A DNA stretch of 64,000 nucleotides from positions 62,001 through 126,000 of the forward strand of contig DATMRF010000083.1 of NCBI GenBank assembly GCA_035566435.1, in the 5' to 3' direction. Within the stretch, counting starts at the first letter, position 1; the number at the start of each line of letters is the position of its first letter. This DNA is from DATMRF01 sp035566435. GTDB taxonomy: Bacteria > Verrucomicrobiota > Verrucomicrobiia > Limisphaerales > UBA8199. Under the pieces are notes generated by a model. That model searched no databases, was not told the origin of the DNA, and saw nothing but the letters and a program-made list of their open reading frames with translations. The position numbers and the translations under genes are program-made. Positions 59,716 through 64,000 of this stretch are shown here, one piece after another.

Positions 59716-61089
59716 ATGAGCGCTCGCGAGCAAATCAGCGCCGCCCAGGTGTCGAAGACTTCCAGCCCTGGAATGCTGGCTGGAGTCGATGTCGCGGCTC
59801 GAGAACGATTACGGGGATGGCAGGTTCGGATTTTTTGGGCGCTTTGGGGAGCCTACGCCTCTTACTACCTCTGTCGCGTCAACTTCGCGGTGGCTCAGCC
59901 GGCAATATTGAAGGAGTTCCCAGGGTGGACCAACGCGCAAACGGGGAGCATTCCCTCGACCTACGCGGCGGTTTATGCCGTGGGGCAGCTTGTAAACGGC
60001 ACGCTGGGTCAACGCTGTGGCGCCCGTCGCCTGATGACAGCGGCTTTGCTCACCGCTTCGCTCACGAATGTTCTGTTCGCTTTCGCCACGTCCTTGAGCG
60101 CTATGCGACTGCTGTGGGCGATTAACGGGTGGGGGCAGTCGGCGGGCTGGTCGCTGATGGTCCAGGCCTTGTCAAACTGGAACACGTCTGACCGCCGGGG
60201 CACCCTGATTGGATGGCTCTCGACCTGCTACCAGGCCGGTCACGTGGTGTCGTGGCTGCTGGCCGGGGCCCTGTGCGACACGCTCGGCTGGCGCACGGCG
60301 TTCCTGGTTCCGGGGGTATTTGTTCTGCCGGTCGCTCTGGCGTTTTTCTTCCTCCTGCGCGACTCGCCTGACGAAGTTGGGTTGCCGGTCGTTCGCGACG
60401 ACGTGAGGCCGCGGGCTGCACCACGGAACGACTCCGTGGAGATAACCGCTGCGTCGCCGCGGGAAGAAAGCACGGGACGCCTGCTCGCGATGACTCTTAG
60501 CAACCCCGTTCTCTGGATCCTCGCTTTCAGTTCGTTCGTCCTGAACGTCATTCGTTACAGTTTCATGAATTGGAGCGTTCAATACATGGCGGATTTCCAC
60601 GGACGCAGCATCAGAAACAGTGTCTATACAGCGCTCATGATTCCGCTGTTCGGTTCACTGGGAGCTGTTGCGGCGGGCTGGGCGTCGGATCGGCTGTTTG
60701 GCCGGCGTCGCGCGCCGGTGTGTTTGTTGATGCTCGTGGGCGTGGCCGCAACCTGCGCCGCGATGACGGCGGTTGCACCAGACGACTGGGCGACGACAAC
60801 GGTATTGATGGGGGTGGCCGGATTCATGATTTATGGCCCGGACATGCTGGTGAGCGGCGTGGCGACGGTTGACCTCAGCTACCCGAAAGGCGCCTCGATG
60901 GCAACGGGGCTGACGATGAGCCTTGGCGCATTGGGCGCAATCTTCGCCGGCGCCGGCGTCGGTTACCTCAATGATCTTACGCACGGAAACTGGTCGGTGA
61001 TTTTCTGGACGCTGGCCGCACTGCCCGTGATCCCAGCTGTGCTGATGGCGTTCATCTGGAACGTGCGGCCCAGGGCCGTGCGGAGTTGA
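59716..61089 (+). CDS. Organophosphate:phosphate antiporter-like MFS transporter
   Basis: A 457-residue permease with 12 helices. YASYYLCRVNFAVAQPAIL near the N-terminus is the OPA-family pattern (GlpT, UhpT, PgtP: YxxYYLxRxNFxxAxP). GWGQSAGWSLMVQALSNW and SVQYMADFHGRS are also typical. Such antiporters exchange a phosphorylated metabolite for inorganic phosphate; glycerol 3-phosphate is possible given glpK in the window, but other substrates are equally open. A hydrophilic loop near 220-255 separates the halves. Confidence 0.85.
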   Translation: MSAREQISAAQVSKTSSPGMLAGVDVAARERLRGWQVRIFWALWGAYASYYLCRVNFAVAQPAILKEFPGWTNAQTGSIPSTYAAVYAVGQLVNGTLGQRCGARRLMTAALLTASLTNVLFAFATSLSAMRLLWAINGWGQSAGWSLMVQALSNWNTSDRRGTLIGWLSTCYQAGHVVSWLLAGALCDTLGWRTAFLVPGVFVLPVALAFFFLLRDSPDEVGLPVVRDDVRPRAAPRNDSVEITAASPREESTGRLLAMTLSNPVLWILAFSSFVLNVIRYSFMNWSVQYMADFHGRSIRNSVYTALMIPLFGSLGAVAAGWASDRLFGRRRAPVCLLMLVGVAATCAAMTAVAPDDWATTTVLMGVAGFMIYGPDMLVSGVATVDLSYPKGASMATGLTMSLGALGAIFAGAGVGYLNDLTHGNWSVIFWTLAALPVIPAVLMAFIWNVRPRAVRS

Positions 61090-61237
61090 GCCGGCTTTTG
61101 CTTCGGCACGATTTCAAGTATTCGGGCAGTACGAAGGAGATGCGCTCATCGACGGTGGTGCCGGGACCGTTAAGCGAAGATCTCAGAATTTTCGGCTGCG
61201 TTGCATTACGGTCGGACTGTGGCAGACTCCGAACGGC

Positions 61238-62821
61238 ATGAACCAGAACCCTAATCGTCGCCGAATGCGCTGGTGGATGCCTGCGACGCTGATCCTCCTT
61301 GCCGGGGGGACTGCTCTTTACTTGCGGGCGCGCGAAATCCCCTACCTGGAACCAACTCTGCTCGGTATTGGCGTCTTGACGGTCCTGTTGCTGGGTGTCT
61401 GGTATATCTTTTTTACGGGGCTGCGGTGGCGAACCCGGCTGGCCCTGGCCCTCATGAGCGCCGGGTTGCTCGCGGGCCTTTATTTCGGCGTAAAGAATCT
61501 CACTCGGGTCGAAGGCTCTATCGGCGGTTCCGGGATTCCGCGATTGGTTTGGAAATGGTCGCCCAAGCGAGAAGGGGCGCCACGGCCATTGGCGTTGCAA
61601 CCGGAGGCCGTGGCTCGGACCCAGCCTGCCGAAAACGCCCCGTCGCAAGAGGGTGAGTATCCGCAGTTTCTCGGGCCCGAGCGCTCCGGAATGCTTGCCG
61701 GCACTCGACTGGTCCAGGACTGGGAGCGCTCGCCGCCCAAACTCGTGTGGCGGCAACCGATCGGGCTGGGGTGGTCCGCATTCGCCGTGTCGGGCCGGCA
61801 TGCCATCACTCAGGAACAGCGTCGCGAAGATGAGTTGATCGTTTGTTACGAATTGGGAACCGGCCGCGCGCTCTGGGCTCACACGAATCGCGTTCGGTTT
61901 AGCGAGCCGCTGGGCGGTGATGGGCCGCGCGCTACGCCCACGATTCAGAAGGGGCGGGTCTATGCCATGGGAGCGTCGGGCATTCTCGATTGCCTCGAGG
62001 AAATAACTGGCCAGTTGGTTTGGTCTCGTGACGTTTTGGGCGAGAACCACCTCTCCAACCTTACTTGGGGCAAGAGTTGTTCTCCGCTGCTCGCGGGGGA
62101 GTTGGTCGTGGTGACCGGAGGAAGGCAGCGGGAGAAGACGCTCCTGGCCTACGAGGCCGCCACCGGCAAGCCGGTCTGGCAGACCGGCCACGACGAAGCC
62201 AGTTATTGCTCACCCCTGTTGGCCTCGTTGTCTGGCCAGGAGCAAATCCTCATCGTCAACGCCCATAGCGTAACAGGGCACGACCCGCACAGCGGCCAAG
62301 TCGTGTGGGAATACCCTTGGCCCGACACTTCCGCCAAAGCCACTCAACCGATGGTGATCGATTCGAATCGCGTTTTCGTCGCCGCCGGCTATGGCGTCGG
62401 TTGCGTGATGTTGAAGGTTGAACGAGCCACCGGGGGAACAGGGTCGGCGACAGCCGTTTGGAAGAATCGCAACTTGAAGCCCAAGTTTACCAATCTCGTC
62501 CGCCGGGGGAACTGCGTGTACGGCCTCGACGACGGGATCCTGGCCTGTGTGGACCTGACTGAGGGAAACAGGCAGTGGAAGGAAGGTCGTTACGGCCACG
62601 GGCAGATCCTTTTGGTGGATGACCTGCTGCTCATCCAGGCCGAATCGGGCGAGGTCGCGTTGGTGGAGATCAGCCCGGAAAAGCCCAGGGAACGTGCCCG
62701 GTTCCGGGCACTCCCGGGGAAGACGTGGAATAACCCGGTGATGCTTCATGAGCTCCTGCTGGTTCGTAACGACCAGGAAGCGGCGTGTTACCGCCTGCCG
62801 CTGGACCGGGCCCAGCCTTAG
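61238..62821 (+). CDS. Membrane-anchored PQQ-like beta-propeller protein
   Basis: A 527-residue protein. Three N-terminal membrane helices (about 13-29, 38-58 and 66-85) precede a linker and an eight-bladed PQQ-type propeller (from about 130) with repeated blade ends such as TGRALWAH, TGQLVWSRD, TGKPVWQT and SGQVVWEY. No catalytic Cys pair is seen, so it is more likely a binding or assembly protein (BamB-like fold) than a dehydrogenase. Residues near 391 (VMLKVERATG) are encoded by a 17-base word identical to one in gluQ. Confidence 0.85.
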   Translation: MNQNPNRRRMRWWMPATLILLAGGTALYLRAREIPYLEPTLLGIGVLTVLLLGVWYIFFTGLRWRTRLALALMSAGLLAGLYFGVKNLTRVEGSIGGSGIPRLVWKWSPKREGAPRPLALQPEAVARTQPAENAPSQEGEYPQFLGPERSGMLAGTRLVQDWERSPPKLVWRQPIGLGWSAFAVSGRHAITQEQRREDELIVCYELGTGRALWAHTNRVRFSEPLGGDGPRATPTIQKGRVYAMGASGILDCLEEITGQLVWSRDVLGENHLSNLTWGKSCSPLLAGELVVVTGGRQREKTLLAYEAATGKPVWQTGHDEASYCSPLLASLSGQEQILIVNAHSVTGHDPHSGQVVWEYPWPDTSAKATQPMVIDSNRVFVAAGYGVGCVMLKVERATGGTGSATAVWKNRNLKPKFTNLVRRGNCVYGLDDGILACVDLTEGNRQWKEGRYGHGQILLVDDLLLIQAESGEVALVEISPEKPRERARFRALPGKTWNNPVMLHELLLVRNDQEAACYRLPLDRAQP

Positions 62822-62864
62822 AGCGGCCCGGCTTCCGTTTGGTGCGGGTATCTCACCGCTTTTC

Positions 62865-62999
62865 GTAGCGCAGACTTCCAAGTCCGCCGTATCGGGGGTT
62901 TCCAAACCTGCGGCCTGGCAAAAGCGTGCGCCATTGCCAAAGGGGGCGCGCTGCCGACTTAGAGGTCGGCGATACGGCAGGTTTGGAAACCTGAGCTAC
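62865..62999. repeat. Inverted two-hairpin element
   Basis: The left arm (62865-62914) reads GTAGCGCAG, a GACTTCCAAGTC hairpin, CGCCGTATCG and a GGTTTCCAAACC hairpin. The right arm (62953-62999), read on the minus strand, begins GTAGCTCAG, then GGTTTCCAAACC, TGCCGTATCG and a CGACCTCTAAGTCG hairpin. The conserved words stay and the hairpin stems vary with pairing kept. Confidence 0.8.
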
Positions 63000-63096
63000 C
63001 GCGGTTGCTGCCACGATGCCAAGTGGGTAAAAAATGTTAAGGTTTTGCCAATGGACGGTGAGCAGAGGAATAGGAAATCAGGAGGATAGATAATGC

Positions 63097-64000
63097 ATGA
63101 GTCAAGATTTGATTATCGGGATTGCCGGCGCTGGCGGCGACGGCGTGGTTTCCGCGGGTGAGTCTTTAATCACCGCCGCGGCGCTGGAGGGCTATCACGG
63201 CATCATGACCAAGAGTTTTGGGTCACAAATCCGTGGTGGCGAGGCCTCGTGCCGGTTGCGGCTGGCCACCCAGCCGGTGCTCAACCCGAACGGGCCGCTC
63301 GACGTGGCGGTGGCGCTTAACTGGGAGGATTTCAAGCGGTTTGGCGGGGAACTGCCGGTGCAATCCACGACGATTGTGATTTATGAGACCAACACCGGGG
63401 CGGCTCCCGACAAGCTACCTCTGGAAGGCGTAACGCCGGCGGTGGTGTTCAGCGTGCCGATCACCGAGCTGGCCCAGAAACATGCCGGCACCGACAAGGC
63501 AAAGAATATCGTAATCACCGGGTTGCTGGCGGGTTGGTTTGGAATCGGGCGCGAGAGCATGCTGGCGGGGATTCGCAAGAAATTTGCCAAGAAAGGGGTG
63601 GCGGTGGTGGAGGGCAACGTGCGAGCGTTTCAAGCAGGCTTGGCTTTCGCCGAGACGCACCCACTGGCGGAGGACCGAAGGCTGGCGGCCCCGAAAACGG
63701 CCCGGGAAGCAAAGTTGCTCACGGACGGCAACGATATTTGCGCGGCGGGGGCAGTCTTTGCCGGGTGCACTTTTTTCTCCGGCTATCCCATCACGCCCTC
63801 GACCGAGATTATGCAGTTTTTCGACCGCGAGATTTGGAAGTATGGCGGCACGGTGCTGCAGGCGGAGGATGAAATTGCCGGCGTCGGCGCGGTGGTAGGG
63901 GCATCGTTTGCCGGCAAGAAAGCGATGACCGCCACCTCCGGGCCCGGGATGTCGCTGAAGACGGAGATGCTTGGGCTGGCGAGCATCGCCGAGCTGCCGC
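63097..64000 (+). CDS. korA: 2-oxoacid:acceptor oxidoreductase, alpha subunit (C-terminus outside window)
   Basis: The frame stays open for 301 codons to the window edge, so the gene is partial. The first part (about 1-190) is the gamma-type domain: IIGIAGAGGDGVVSAGE and FGSQIRGGEASCRLRL. From about 208 the alpha-domain starts with FSGYPITPSTEIMQFFDRE, the 2-oxoacid-binding motif of KorA/OorA-type fused gamma-alpha subunits, then ALQAEDEIAGVGAVVGASFAG-like residues (seen as LQAEDEIAGVGAVVGAS) and TATSGPGMSLKTE. It should transfer electrons from a 2-oxoacid, probably 2-oxoglutarate, to ferredoxin. ATG at 63097 is preceded by GGAGG 11 bases upstream. Confidence 0.92.
   Translation, partial: MSQDLIIGIAGAGGDGVVSAGESLITAAALEGYHGIMTKSFGSQIRGGEASCRLRLATQPVLNPNGPLDVAVALNWEDFKRFGGELPVQSTTIVIYETNTGAAPDKLPLEGVTPAVVFSVPITELAQKHAGTDKAKNIVITGLLAGWFGIGRESMLAGIRKKFAKKGVAVVEGNVRAFQAGLAFAETHPLAEDRRLAAPKTAREAKLLTDGNDICAAGAVFAGCTFFSGYPITPSTEIMQFFDREIWKYGGTVLQAEDEIAGVGAVVGASFAGKKAMTATSGPGMSLKTEMLGLASIAELP

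Overview
The window reads as a chromosomal stretch of a Gram-negative bacterium of the PVC group, most likely Verrucomicrobiota close to the Pedosphaera/Limisphaera lineage. The grounds are family content rather than any marker gene: a DUF1080 protein, PVC-type pseudopilins, a BlaR1-type peptidase fused to a secretin-like region, an RCC1-repeat secreted protein, twin-arginine TIM-barrel proteins, ClpC with McsA/McsB, and intergenic spaces full of short iterated words. There is no rRNA, phage or insertion sequence, and no CRISPR array. Both ends cut genes: a membrane protein at the left and a 2-oxoacid:acceptor oxidoreductase alpha subunit at the right.

Layout. 1-8.7 kb: ECF sigma factor, putative anti-sigma protein and large membrane protein, divergent from a membrane-anchored Ser/Thr kinase; then an MFS permease, a DUF1080 protein, a NarL-type regulator and a PagL-like lipid A deacylase. 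8.8-17 kb: aconitase, an RsmB-like methyltransferase, a pseudopilin, a LacI regulator, NAD kinase and TlyA. 17.2-22.5 kb: clpC-mcsB-mcsA-ilvE on the minus strand, and tRNA-Glu. 22.5-24.3 kb: almost gene-free mosaic of iterated short words. 24.3-28.8 kb: lone nuoA, a pseudopilin, DUF2905, an OmpA/MotB-like protein and a PIN toxin/antitoxin pair. 28.8-29.7 kb: no credible protein gene, but a minus-strand sequence with a promoter-like start, at least a dozen hairpins (six or more with GNRA loops) and a strong intrinsic terminator, that is, a candidate large structured RNA of about 880 nt. 29.9-33.5 kb: icd, dxs, xseB. 33.6-41.4 kb: a receiver-only regulator, an outer-membrane barrel with a c-type cytochrome, an MFS permease, secreted proteins, glpK-glpF. 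41.7-46.5 kb: BlaI/BlaR1-type operon with two operator palindromes. 46.7-64 kb: a sugar epimerase-like protein, gluQ, an SDR, a nitrilase-family amidohydrolase, a second kinase, an HU protein, a PanE-like reductase, gltX, purE, pgsA, two peroxiredoxins, an OPA transporter, a PQQ-like propeller protein and korA.

How genes work together. Aconitase, Icd and KorA are TCA-cycle enzymes (KorA reductive or oxidative). Glycerol uptake and phosphorylation (GlpF, GlpK) sit together, and a possible organophosphate antiporter lies about 20 kb away. McsA, McsB and ClpC form the arginine-phosphorylation/protein-degradation module. BlaI and the BlaR1-like sensor should form a proteolysis-controlled repressor circuit.

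The most interesting signals are non-coding: the structured RNA next to icd; the word mosaic at 22.98-24.08 kb, including ten GGTAACC copies set about one helical turn apart; hairpin families whose stems covary between copies; and the same intergenic words found in frame inside three protein genes.
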